A stretch of 5,768 bases of DNA from an uncultured Lachnospiraceae bacterium (GCA_900556645.1 USPJ01000098.1:1-5768); one strand, 5' to 3'; shown: positions 1 through 5,768, counted from the first letter of the stretch. Numbers and translations: made by a program. The notes: generated from the letters alone by a model not told the origin.

Positions 1-194
1 TTTGCCGCTTCTAAAGACTCTTCTGACAGCTTACCCAGTTCTGCCAGTTCAAAGGTTTCCTGTAATTTTGCCACAAAAACAGCCACTTTTCTGAAATAAT
101 CCAGGTAAGGCTGTTTCACGCTTTCCTCTGTCTGTATCTGTGCAATCCGTTCTTTCATCAACAGATAACGCTCTTTCATCTCTTCATATTCCAT
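1..194 (-). CDS. N-terminal 64 codons of an unidentified helical protein (3' end cut by window edge)
   Basis: An open frame from the ATG at 194 to the left edge with no stop. The visible residues start MEYEEMKERYLLMKERIAQI and continue with a charged, Leu/Glu-rich pattern (KQPYLDYFRKVAVFVAKLQ at about 27-45, then ELAELGKLSEESLEAA). This suggests alpha-helices, perhaps partly coiled, with no signal peptide or membrane span. The ATG lies 12 nt after the HD-gene stop and is preceded by AAGGT with a 7-nt spacer, a moderate ribosome binding site. It belongs to the same run of genes. I have a weak recollection of similar N-termini on large Lachnospiraceae proteins annotated as M29-type aminopeptidases, but no catalytic region is visible and I do not assign that function. 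Confidence 0.7.
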   Translation of the reverse strand, partial: MEYEEMKERYLLMKERIAQIQTEESVKQPYLDYFRKVAVFVAKLQETFELAELGKLSEESLEAA

Positions 195-206
195 ATTTTC
201 TACCTT

Positions 207-803
207 CTACATATCCTTGATAAGATTCCCCATCTTGGCATGCTTATCAATTATTTTCTTGATTTCTTCCCATAGAATCTCTGAACCCTCATGGGTTCTG
301 GAATTCCGCTTTACTACCTGGGATTCCTTTACTTCATGCTCTCTCCATGATTTTCCTCCCGAAGCATCATTCAAAAGCAACGGCTGTATTTTGTCCAGCA
401 TATTTGCAAACTTAGACTCTGCCGTTTCCATCTCTTCAAATTCATCCCACAATGCCCGGTATTCCGCCGCCTGATCTTCCGGCAGAATATGGAAAATCCG
501 CTCCGCCGCCAAAAGCTCACGCTGCCGCTTCGTTTCATTTCCTGCGGTATCATAGGCATAAGTGTCTCCCGCATCAATCTCAATCACATCATGTAACAGC
601 ACCATTTTCATGGTCTTTAACACATCAATAGGCTCATTGGCATACTCTGCCAGCGTAAAACACATCAACGCCAGATGCCATGAATGTTCCGCATCATTTT
701 CCTTTCTGGTCCCGTTTGCCAGATAGGTCTGTCGCATAATAGACTTTATCTTATCCAGTTCCAGAATAAATTCTAGCTGTTGTCTCAATCGTATCTCATC
801 CAT
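207..803 (-). CDS. HD-domain phosphohydrolase, YfbR/5'-deoxynucleotidase-like
   Basis: A 198-residue soluble metal-dependent phosphohydrolase of the HD_3 / COG1896 type. Metal-site residues are visible: NDAEHSWH with His40, LLHDVIEIDAGD at 69-80 with His71 and Asp72 plus Glu75 and Asp80, and NMLDKIQPLL with Asp137. Order and spacing follow E. coli YfbR (His33, His68-Asp69, Glu72, Asp77, Asp137), a 5'-deoxynucleotidase acting on dNMPs. The exact substrate here is inference. The frame is open to an ATG at 851, but the ATG at 803 is preferred: it has AGAGGA at 810-815 with a 6-nt spacer and gives an N-terminus typical of the family (MDEIRLRQQLEFI). It sits 11 nt after the preceding gene, in the same run as the pyrimidine genes, which fits a nucleotide-pool role without proving it. 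Confidence 0.85.
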   Translation of the reverse strand: MDEIRLRQQLEFILELDKIKSIMRQTYLANGTRKENDAEHSWHLALMCFTLAEYANEPIDVLKTMKMVLLHDVIEIDAGDTYAYDTAGNETKRQRELLAAERIFHILPEDQAAEYRALWDEFEEMETAESKFANMLDKIQPLLLNDASGGKSWREHEVKESQVVKRNSRTHEGSEILWEEIKKIIDKHAKMGNLIKDM

Positions 804-809
804 AATTTT

Positions 810-815
810 TCCTCT
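810..815 (-). promoter_or_regulatory. Ribosome binding site that sets the HD-protein start
   Basis: The minus strand reads AGAGGA, beginning on the last base of the preceding gene's TAA stop, with a 6-nt spacer to the ATG at 803. It favours the 198-residue protein over a 214-residue form starting at 851 within the upstream gene. Confidence 0.75.
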
Positions 816-1147
816 TACAGCAAAATTCCCAGCAGATATAATGCAATCCACAGCACCATCACAATGCCGGACAATGCGGTTCCCAGATATGGAATGGTCT
901 TAAAAGTATCTTTTTCCTGAACTGCCTGCACTGCTTCAATAAATGATGCCACTGCGATAAACAGTGCAATGACTCCCAGACTCCCTAAATATTTTCCGCC
1001 GTTGCCGGACTGTCCGATGGCATTTGCCAACATAATGATGAAAATCAGCATAGAGAGTGCTGCTCCTACGCAAGAGCAGATTCCCCGGATGGATTTCTTT
1101 TTCTCTGTAAATTTATAATTTCTGTTTCTTCTTCTTTTTCTTCTCAT
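815..1147 (-). CDS. Small three-span membrane protein, probably DUF6142 family
   Basis: A 110-residue protein with a very basic N-terminus (MRRKRRRNRN) followed by YKFTEKKKSIRGI and three likely membrane spans at about 22-44, 53-75 and 86-108. A polar loop QEKDTFKTIPYLGT at 77-90 joins the last two. The FT-x-KK-x-S-x-RG start and the EKDTFK loop resemble my memory of the DUF6142 family of Clostridia; this is recollection and was not checked. The positive N-terminus would favour a cytoplasmic N-terminal end. The ATG at 1147 has only a poor purine-rich ribosome binding site (GAAG), and the first 35 nt overlap the end of the VanZ-like gene, so initiation is probably coupled. No other upstream ATG was found in this frame. 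Stop TAA at 815-817. The function is unknown. Confidence 0.75.
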   Translation of the reverse strand: MRRKRRRNRNYKFTEKKKSIRGICSCVGAALSMLIFIIMLANAIGQSGNGGKYLGSLGVIALFIAVASFIEAVQAVQEKDTFKTIPYLGTALSGIVMVLWIALYLLGILL

Positions 1148-1586
1148 TTTTCTTCATCAGAGCTCCCATTGCCAAAAAGCAAAGATAGCCCAGACTTCCT
1201 CCAAGGGTATTCAATATCATATCATCCACATCAAAGCTTCCTACCTTTGAAAATAACTGGATACATTCAATCAACAGACTAAATTCAAAGCTTAATAATG
1301 TGGTGTACAAAAAATTCCTGTTTTTCTTACTCAGAGATGGCAAAAAATAGCCAAACGGAAGAAATGCTGCGACATTTCCCAGCAGATTTATCAGCACTGC
1401 CGTCATTCCCAACTTCTCCCGATACACAATAAATCTTTTTATCTCTAAAAAAGGAATCAGATTATAGTGATAGGTTCTTGTCAAATTGGTGCGTCCCATA
1501 ATCTCTGCAAAAAACAGAAAATAGCTTAACAGCAGCAGATAGCATCCAAACAGAATCCACCTAAAACATAATCTCTTTTTTGTCAT
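1113..1586 (-). CDS. VanZ-like family membrane protein
   Basis: Integral membrane protein of 157 residues with four likely spans at about 8-28, 62-84, 92-112 and 122-143. VanZ-family hallmarks are visible: YNLIPFLEI at 41-49, NLLGNVAAFLPFGYFLP at 67-83, the LLIECIQ segment with Glu107 and Gln110, and GSFDVDDMILNTLGG at 116-130 with the paired acids and Asn. VanZ itself gives low-level teicoplanin resistance. Most genomic homologues, including this one, have no demonstrated function, and nothing else of a van cluster is here. The start is uncertain. The ATG at 1586 has no clear ribosome binding site but lies 26 nt inside the preceding small gene, consistent with coupled translation; a GTG at 1604 would add six residues. 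The C-terminus is an unusual Lys-rich tail (KKNEKKKKKKQKL), encoded where it overlaps the next gene by 35 nt. Confidence 0.85.
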   Translation of the reverse strand: MTKKRLCFRWILFGCYLLLLSYFLFFAEIMGRTNLTRTYHYNLIPFLEIKRFIVYREKLGMTAVLINLLGNVAAFLPFGYFLPSLSKKNRNFLYTTLLSFEFSLLIECIQLFSKVGSFDVDDMILNTLGGSLGYLCFLAMGALMKKNEKKKKKKQKL

Positions 1587-1713
1587 GTAACAACTTTGCC
1601 CCACTTACAATCGCAATTATTCCGCAAACAATTCCTGTTACCATTACAATGATTCCTACGGACAAAGTTCCCGCTCCGCTGCGGCTCATGGTTTTATACG
1701 CTTTCTCGTTCAT
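1561..1713 (-). CDS. 50-residue single-span membrane peptide, function unknown
   Basis: A short gene between pyrE and the VanZ-like gene, supported by a clean ATG at 1713, a good ribosome binding site (GGAGG, 7-nt spacer), a 13-nt gap after pyrE and a TAG stop at 1561-1563. The protein begins MNEKAYKTMSRSGAG and has a glycine- and valine-rich hydrophobic segment at about residues 16-38 (VGIIVMVTGIVCGIIAIVSG lies at 19-38). It ends with a charged tail, AKLLHDKKEIMF. This predicts one membrane span with short basic or polar ends and no cleavable signal. Cys30 lies inside the span. The last 26 nt overlap the next gene, so translation of the two is probably coupled. I recall similar short proteins in Lachnospiraceae but cannot name a family. 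The function is unknown. Confidence 0.8.
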   Translation of the reverse strand: MNEKAYKTMSRSGAGTLSVGIIVMVTGIVCGIIAIVSGAKLLHDKKEIMF

Positions 1714-1720
1714 ATCATTT

Positions 1721-1725
1721 CCTCC
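1721..1725 (-). promoter_or_regulatory. Ribosome binding site of the 50-residue peptide gene
   Basis: The minus strand reads GGAGG directly after the pyrE stop region, 7 nt (aaatgat) before the ATG at 1713. An earlier ATG at 1718 is followed at once by an in-frame TGA, so it cannot be the start. The site is the main support for calling this very short gene. Confidence 0.75.
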
Positions 1726-1726
1726 A

Positions 1727-2401
1727 TTATTTTACACCATACTCTTTATAGTATTGATCAATTGCAGTTTTTAATGTATCGTCAATGACAATTTTTCCCT
1801 GACACGGGCGGTTGTAAAGATGCTCCACCACATCCGCCATGGATACAATGGCATTGGCATCAAATCCATAAGTTTCTTTTATTTCCTCCAGAGCTGACTT
1901 TTCGCCTTTTCCCCGCTCCATACGGTTTAAAGATACCATCAGTCCCACGATGGTCACATCTCCCTGTGCCTGAATAATCGGGAAGGTTTCTTCGATGGAT
2001 TTTCCTGAAGTGGTTACGTCCTCAATAATCACTACCCGGTCGCCGTCCTTGATTTTACTTCCCAAAAGGATTCCTGTATCTCCGTGGTCTTTGACCTCCT
2101 TTCGGTTAGAACAATAACGGATTTCCTTTCCGTACAACTGACTGTATGCAATGGTAGTTGCCACACTCAAAGGAATCCCCTTATATGCCGGACCAAATAA
2201 CACATCAAAGTCATCTCCGTAGTTATCGTGGATTGCCTTTGCATAGTACTCGCCCAGTCTTTGCAGCTGGCTTCCTGTTACATAAGCTCCCGCATTCATA
2301 AAGAATGGGGATTTTCTTCCGCTTTTCAATGTGAATTCTCCAAACTTGAGAACTTCACTCTCTACCATAAATTCAATAAACTCCTGCTTGTATTGTTCCA
2401 T
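1727..2401 (-). CDS. pyrE: Orotate phosphoribosyltransferase
   Basis: Transfers phosphoribose from PRPP to orotate, giving OMP for PyrF; a cytosolic type I phosphoribosyltransferase. From the ATG at 2401 it has 224 residues, normal for the longer PyrE group. Seen: LKSGRKSPFFMNAG at 25-38 (orotate/PRPP contacts), VLFGPAYKGIPLSV at 67-80, the flexible-loop region NRKEVKDHGDTG at 99-110 with Lys101, Lys104 and His106, and the PRPP signature VVIIEDVTTSGKS at 123-135. The frame stays open to a TTG at 2428, directly against the pyrD stop, but that would add nine residues without a ribosome binding site. The ATG has one at 2408-2413. The gap after pyrD is 27 nt. It is the last pyrimidine gene of the run, and no terminator follows. 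Confidence 0.97.
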   Translation of the reverse strand: MEQYKQEFIEFMVESEVLKFGEFTLKSGRKSPFFMNAGAYVTGSQLQRLGEYYAKAIHDNYGDDFDVLFGPAYKGIPLSVATTIAYSQLYGKEIRYCSNRKEVKDHGDTGILLGSKIKDGDRVVIIEDVTTSGKSIEETFPIIQAQGDVTIVGLMVSLNRMERGKGEKSALEEIKETYGFDANAIVSMADVVEHLYNRPCQGKIVIDDTLKTAIDQYYKEYGVK

Positions 2402-2407
2402 TGTATT

Positions 2408-2413
2408 ACCTCT
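2408..2413 (-). promoter_or_regulatory. Ribosome binding site that sets the pyrE start
   Basis: The minus strand reads AGAGGT with a 6-nt spacer (aataca) to the ATG at 2401. Because of it the 224-residue form of PyrE is chosen over the version starting at TTG 2428. Confidence 0.75.
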
Positions 2414-2428
2414 TCTCAATATTATCAA

Positions 2429-3334
2429 CTATTCTTTTACCGCTCCAATCAGCTCCCGGATATCGGAAATCTCATACTCTGCCATATAGCTGCGTATGCC
2501 TTCCAGAATATCTATGGTTGCCGTAGGATTATAGAAATTTGCGGTTCCCACAGAAACTGCCGTTGCTCCCGCAAGCATCAGCTCAATAGCATCCTCTGCC
2601 GTTGCCACACCGCCCATACCGATAATCGGCAGCTTCACTGCCTGTGCTACCTGATAAACCATCCGTACTGCGATAGGGTGTACCGCCGGACCGGACATAC
2701 CTCCGGTCTTATTGGCAAGGGCAAAACGTCGGTTGTGTATATTAATTTTCATTCCGGTAAGTGTATTAATCAGGGACAGCACATCTGCTCCCCCTGCCTC
2801 TGCCGCCTTCGCGGTCTCGGTAATGTCCGTGACATTGGGACTCAGCTTCATAATTACCGGCTGCTTTGCATACTTCTTAATTTCCCTTGTGATTGCCTCC
2901 ACCGACTTTGGATTCTGTCCAAAGGCAATGCCCCCTTCTTTGACATTAGGGCAGGAAATATTAATCTCCAGCATATCCACCGGCTGGTCTGAAAGCCGCT
3001 CCACTACCTCACAGTAATCCTCGGTGGTCTTTCCGCAGACATTTACAATAATTTTTGTATCAAACTGTGTTAAAAACGGAATATCCCGCTCAATAAACAC
3101 ATCGATTCCCGGATTCTGCAAACCGATGGCATTCAGCATACCCCCATATACCTCTGCCACTCTCGGGGTTGGATTTCCCTCCCACGGAATATTGGCAACT
3201 CCCTTGGTCACCACTGCCCCCAACCGGTTCAAATCCACAAACTCCGCATATTCCCCACCGGATCCGAAGGTTCCCGAAGCTGTCATAATGGGATTATTCA
3301 AGGTAACTCCCGCCAAATCTACTTTCATATTCAT
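2429..3334 (-). CDS. pyrD: Dihydroorotate dehydrogenase, class 1B catalytic subunit
   Basis: FMN TIM-barrel enzyme that oxidises dihydroorotate to orotate, working with PyrK and NAD+ in the cytosol. It has 301 residues, the usual class 1B length. Seen: TASGTFGSGGEY at 18-29, VVTKGV at 41-46 (FMN/substrate Lys44), NAIGLQNPG at 68-76, INISCPNVKEGG at 124-135 with the catalytic base Cys128, IMKLSPN at 161-167, INTLTGM at 189-195, GGMSGPAVHP at 211-220 and GMGGV at 239-243 (FMN phosphate). A catalytic Cys, where class 2 membrane enzymes have Ser, plus the adjacent pyrK, places it in class 1B. The first ATG (3334) is preferred over the second at 3328 because the strong Shine-Dalgarno site is correctly spaced only for the first. 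The stop is TAG at 2429-2431. Confidence 0.97.
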   Translation of the reverse strand: MNMKVDLAGVTLNNPIMTASGTFGSGGEYAEFVDLNRLGAVVTKGVANIPWEGNPTPRVAEVYGGMLNAIGLQNPGIDVFIERDIPFLTQFDTKIIVNVCGKTTEDYCEVVERLSDQPVDMLEINISCPNVKEGGIAFGQNPKSVEAITREIKKYAKQPVIMKLSPNVTDITETAKAAEAGGADVLSLINTLTGMKINIHNRRFALANKTGGMSGPAVHPIAVRMVYQVAQAVKLPIIGMGGVATAEDAIELMLAGATAVSVGTANFYNPTATIDILEGIRSYMAEYEISDIRELIGAVKE

Positions 3335-4101
3335 TACAGCTCCACCTCCTCAGCTAAGAATACCGGACCTTCTTTACAGATTCGTTTGTTGTGTACGTTG
3401 GTATGACTGTCCTTATGCTTGGATTTGCACACACAGGCCAGACAGGCTCCGATTCCACAGGCCATCCGTTCTTCCATGGAAATCCAACACTCCATCTTTT
3501 CTTCCCGTGCATACTCCTTTAACGCTTTTAACATCGGTGTAGGACCGCAGGCATAAATGATGTCTGCCTTTAATTCATTTACTTTAATTGCATCCAGCAC
3601 CGTTCCTTTGGTTCCGGTACTTCCGTCCTCCGTTGCAATATAAACCTTTCCCAGTTTTTCAAATTCCTCTGTCAGAAACAATTCGTCACGATAACCCAGA
3701 ATTATCTGCTTCTCACAATCCAGATTTTTTGCAAGTTCCAGCATCGGCGGAATACCGATTCCTCCTCCGATTAAAAATGCGGATTTGCTTTTCTTTGGAA
3801 ATCCGTTTCCCAGCGGACCCATAATCTCAATATGTCTTCCCGCCGTCAAGCTGGAAATCTCTTCTGTTCCTTTTCCTGCCACCCGGTATACCAGCCGCAA
3901 TGCTCCGTCCTTTTTATCCAACTCACAAATACTGATTGGTCTTGGCAAAAGTCTGCTTCCATCCCTGCTGAATACGGAAACAAACTGACCTGCCTTTGCG
4001 TTCTGTGCAATTCCTTCCGTCTTAATCCACATACTGTAGATTCCGTCGGCAATCTCCTCCTGACGGATGACAATTGCCTTTTCTTTGCTCTTTTCTGACA
4101 T
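3334..4101 (-). CDS. pyrK: Dihydroorotate dehydrogenase B (NAD+), electron transfer subunit
   Basis: FAD and [2Fe-2S] subunit that passes electrons from the PyrD flavin to NAD+; in the known family it forms a PyrD2-PyrK2 complex. The 255 residues match the family length of about 250-260. Domain order: N-terminal FAD-binding barrel with RPIS at 54-57, NAD-binding domain with IGGGIGIPPM at 111-120 and ACGPTPML at 184-191, and a C-terminal iron-sulfur domain. The CGIGACLAC motif gives Cys215, Cys220 and Cys223, with the fourth ligand Cys242 in RICKEGP. There is an additional Cys225 and an 18-residue His/Lys-rich stretch between the third and fourth ligands. The ATG at 4101 has AGGAG at 4108-4112, 6 nt away and directly after the pyrF stop. 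Its TAA stop shares a base with the pyrD ATG (TAATG), which suggests coupled translation of the two subunits. Confidence 0.96.
   Translation of the reverse strand: MSEKSKEKAIVIRQEEIADGIYSMWIKTEGIAQNAKAGQFVSVFSRDGSRLLPRPISICELDKKDGALRLVYRVAGKGTEEISSLTAGRHIEIMGPLGNGFPKKSKSAFLIGGGIGIPPMLELAKNLDCEKQIILGYRDELFLTEEFEKLGKVYIATEDGSTGTKGTVLDAIKVNELKADIIYACGPTPMLKALKEYAREEKMECWISMEERMACGIGACLACVCKSKHKDSHTNVHNKRICKEGPVFLAEEVEL
3343..3350 (-). promoter_or_regulatory. Strong ribosome binding site of pyrD inside the pyrK 3' end
   Basis: The minus strand reads AGGAGGTG, 8 nt before the ATG at 3334. It lies in the last codons of pyrK and decides for the first of two nearby in-frame ATGs. Together with the TAATG stop/start junction it should give high, coupled translation of the catalytic subunit. 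Confidence 0.85.
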
Positions 4102-4112
4102 GTCCTTCTCCT

Positions 4113-5042
4113 CTACTTTGCTGCCTGTAATGCTCCGTCAATATCCGCAATCATATCCTGTACTGCTGCTCTGGACGCCTCCGCAAAGTGCTCTGCCCCG
4201 AATTTCGCATACTGCTCCTGCTTGTATGCCGCTATGATTCCACGGGAAGAATTGACAATGGCACCCAGTCCGTCCTCATTGAAAAAGTGAACCAAATCAG
4301 CTCCCTTTCCTCCCTGTGCCCCATAACCCGGCACCAGAATGAAACTCTTAGGCATAACCTTGCGAAGCACCTTTCCCATCTCAGGATAGGTTGCTCCCAC
4401 AACTGCACCGATATAGCTGTAGGAATCTCCCATATGGTCAGCTCCCCACTCCGCTACCTTTTCTCCCACCAGTTCATAGAGCGGTTTTCCATCAATCAGT
4501 CTGTCCTGAAATTCTCCGCTGGATGGGTTGGAGGTCTTTACCAGAATAAACAAACCCTTTTTCTCCTCTTTGCAGACATCCACAAAAGGTTTGATTCCGT
4601 CTGTTCCCAAATATGGATTCACCGTTGCAAAGTCCTCGTTAAAAGTAGAATAGCTTTTACTTCCCACGGTTACCTTGCCTAGGTGGCCCGTTGCATATGC
4701 CGCTGAGGTAGAGCCAATATCGCCTCTCTTCACATCTCCAATAACAATCAAATCCTTCTCATGGCAATAGTCCACGGTTTTCTGAAAGGCTTTCAACCCT
4801 TCGATTCCGAACTGCTCATACATGGCAATCTGCGGTTTTACCGCCGGAATCAAATCATAGGTGGCATCCACGATTTCTTTGTTAAACTGCCAGATGGCAT
4901 CTGCTGCTCCCTCCAGCGTCTCACCAAATTCCCCAAAGGATTTCTTTTGGATATGCTCCGGAATGTAATTTAACATCGGGTCCAGTCCCACTACGATTGG
5001 TGCATTTGTTTTCTGAATTTTAGTTACCAGTTTGTTAATCAT
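4113..5042 (-). CDS. pyrF: Orotidine-5'-phosphate decarboxylase, type 2
   Basis: Decarboxylates OMP to UMP, the last step of the pathway; a cofactor-free cytosolic TIM barrel. At 309 residues it fits the longer type 2 subfamily rather than the roughly 230-residue type 1 enzymes. Seen: VGLDP at 18-22 (substrate Asp21), AVKPQIAMYE at 67-76, the signature IGDVKRGDIGSTSAAYA at 101-117 with the catalytic Asp103/Lys105/Asp108 set, TVNPYLGTDG at 140-149, VPGYGAQGG at 237-245, and NSSRGI at 264-269 with the phosphate-binding Arg. The ATG at 5042 is preceded by AGGAGA (5049-5054) with a 6-nt spacer. The gene starts 20 nt after pyrC and its TAG stop runs straight into the pyrK ribosome binding site, so it is clearly co-transcribed. 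All expected active-site residues appear present. Confidence 0.96.
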   Translation of the reverse strand: MINKLVTKIQKTNAPIVVGLDPMLNYIPEHIQKKSFGEFGETLEGAADAIWQFNKEIVDATYDLIPAVKPQIAMYEQFGIEGLKAFQKTVDYCHEKDLIVIGDVKRGDIGSTSAAYATGHLGKVTVGSKSYSTFNEDFATVNPYLGTDGIKPFVDVCKEEKKGLFILVKTSNPSSGEFQDRLIDGKPLYELVGEKVAEWGADHMGDSYSYIGAVVGATYPEMGKVLRKVMPKSFILVPGYGAQGGKGADLVHFFNEDGLGAIVNSSRGIIAAYKQEQYAKFGAEHFAEASRAAVQDMIADIDGALQAAK

Positions 5043-5062
5043 CTATTTTCTCCTGTATTCTC

Positions 5063-5768
5063 TTATTCTGTCTCGCTGTCATATACAATGTTTCCGTCAA
5101 AAATGGTCATTCGCACTCTGCCTGTTACCTTTCTTCCATCAAAAGGCGTGTTCCTTCCTTTGGACGCAAAGGTTTCGGCATCTATGGTGTACTCTGTTTT
5201 TGGGTCAAAGATAACCACATCTGCGGCTTTTCCTTCTGCAAGGCTTCCCCTGTCCAGTCCAATCACCTGTGCCGGATTATAGCTCATTTTTTCTGCCATC
5301 TGCATGACTGTCAGATATCCCTTTTGAACCAGCTCCGTGTAGGTCAAAGCTGCTGCTGTTTCCAGTCCTACGATTCCAAAAGGAGCTTTCTGCATGGTGG
5401 TATTTTTCTCCTGTCTGGTATGGGGTGCATGGTCGGTGGAAATTACATCCATAATATTTTCCTTTAAGCCCTGCCGCAGTGCCTCCACATCTTCGGCGGT
5501 ACGCAGCGGCGGATTCATCTTATAGTTGGTATCCCCTGCCACAATATCGCTGCTAGTCAACGTGAAATGATGCGGACATACCTCCGCAGTAACCGGAAGT
5601 CCCTCTTTTTTCGCCAATTCTACCAGCTTCACGCTGTCTTTGGTGGAACAGTGACAGAGATGAAGTCTGGCTCCTGTCTCCTTTGCCAGTAAAATATCAC
5701 GGGCTACAATTACATCTTCTACCCCGTTGGTAATCCCCGGCAGTCCCAGCTTTCGTGTGGCTTCGTCG
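5063..5768 (-). CDS. pyrC: Dihydroorotase, C-terminal part (5' end cut by window edge)
   Basis: Zinc amidohydrolase that cyclises N-carbamoyl-L-aspartate to L-dihydroorotate, the third step of cytosolic UMP synthesis. About 234 codons are visible and are open to the window edge in the frame starting at 5767. The family is about 425 residues, so roughly the first 190 residues lie outside, including the N-terminal HxH zinc ligands. Seen: GLPGITNGVEDV near the edge, HLCHCSTKDS (visible residues 36-45, a zinc-ligand His region), AEVCPHHFTLT (second His region), STDHAPHT (plus coordinates about 5417-5440, with the catalytic Asp) and the typical end NTPFDGRKVTG. A GTG at 5632 is an internal Val, not a start. 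The stop is TAA at 5063-5065, followed 20 nt later by pyrF. The reading as a type I dihydroorotase rather than a hydantoinase or allantoinase rests on these motifs and the pyr neighbours. No defect is visible. Confidence 0.95.
   Translation of the reverse strand, partial: DEATRKLGLPGITNGVEDVIVARDILLAKETGARLHLCHCSTKDSVKLVELAKKEGLPVTAEVCPHHFTLTSSDIVAGDTNYKMNPPLRTAEDVEALRQGLKENIMDVISTDHAPHTRQEKNTTMQKAPFGIVGLETAAALTYTELVQKGYLTVMQMAEKMSYNPAQVIGLDRGSLAEGKAADVVIFDPKTEYTIDAETFASKGRNTPFDGRKVTGRVRMTIFDGNIVYDSETE

Noticed and set aside
1461..1484. Promoter-like pair on the minus strand: TTGACA at 1479-1484 and TATAAT at 1461-1466.
   Set aside because: Both hexamers match well, but the spacer is only 12 nt instead of 16-18 and the pair lies inside the VanZ-like gene, so chance is the better explanation.
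1727..1740. A possible end of the pyr operon with a terminator after pyrE.
   Set aside because: No stem followed by a T run is present; only 13 nt separate the pyrE stop from the next start, and they contain its ribosome binding site.
2228..2992. A 254-codon open frame on the plus strand opposite pyrD and pyrE, starting at GTG.
   Set aside because: It is fully antisense to two well-recognised enzymes, has a Cys/His-rich low-sense composition, no ribosome binding site and no recognisable domain. It is a shadow of the coding bias on the other strand.
3024..3542. A 172-codon plus-strand open frame opposite pyrD and pyrK.
   Set aside because: It is antisense to conserved coding sequence and rich in Pro, Ser and Thr in the way shadow frames are, with no domain.
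4188..4682. A 164-codon plus-strand open frame opposite pyrF.
   Set aside because: It lies entirely within the highly conserved pyrF coding region and shows no protein-like pattern.
5063..5632. A complete 189-residue dihydroorotase-like protein starting at GTG 5632.
   Set aside because: The frame and family similarity continue without break to the window edge, so the GTG is an internal Val of a longer PyrC.

Overview
The window carries one uninterrupted set of ten genes, all on the minus strand, so transcription runs from the right end (5768) to the left end (1). It suggests a low-to-moderate GC Gram-positive anaerobe of the Clostridia, most likely Lachnospiraceae. This rests on the gene order pyrC-pyrF-pyrK-pyrD-pyrE, an NAD-linked class 1B dihydroorotate dehydrogenase with its PyrK partner, a type 2 PyrF, and AGGAGG-like ribosome binding sites. 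The family-level assignment is inference from protein style, not a computed placement.

Right part (5768-1727): the distal half of a de novo pyrimidine (UMP) operon. In transcription order it holds the C-terminal part of dihydroorotase (pyrC, cut by the window edge), OMP decarboxylase (pyrF), the electron-transfer subunit (pyrK) and the catalytic subunit (pyrD) of dihydroorotate dehydrogenase, and orotate phosphoribosyltransferase (pyrE). Together they take N-carbamoyl-aspartate to dihydroorotate, orotate, OMP and UMP. The upstream steps (carbamoyl phosphate synthase, aspartate transcarbamylase) and any PyrR-type leader would lie beyond 5768 and are not visible. Gaps are 20, 11 and 27 nt, plus a one-base stop/start overlap between pyrK and pyrD.

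Left part (1713-1): a tightly packed tail of five genes on the same strand with no visible terminator after pyrE. These are a 50-residue single-span membrane peptide, a VanZ-like membrane protein, a small three-span membrane protein (probably DUF6142), an HD-domain phosphohydrolase of the YfbR/5'-deoxynucleotidase type, and the first 64 codons of a helical protein I cannot identify. The HD protein could plausibly act on the nucleotide pool fed by the operon. The roles of the membrane proteins are unknown.

No RNA genes, mobile elements, CRISPR arrays, attachment sites or convincing internal promoters or terminators were seen, and there is no gene-free stretch longer than about 30 bases. Most of the window is an ordinary housekeeping region. 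The least described parts are the 50-residue peptide and the overlapping membrane-gene cluster.
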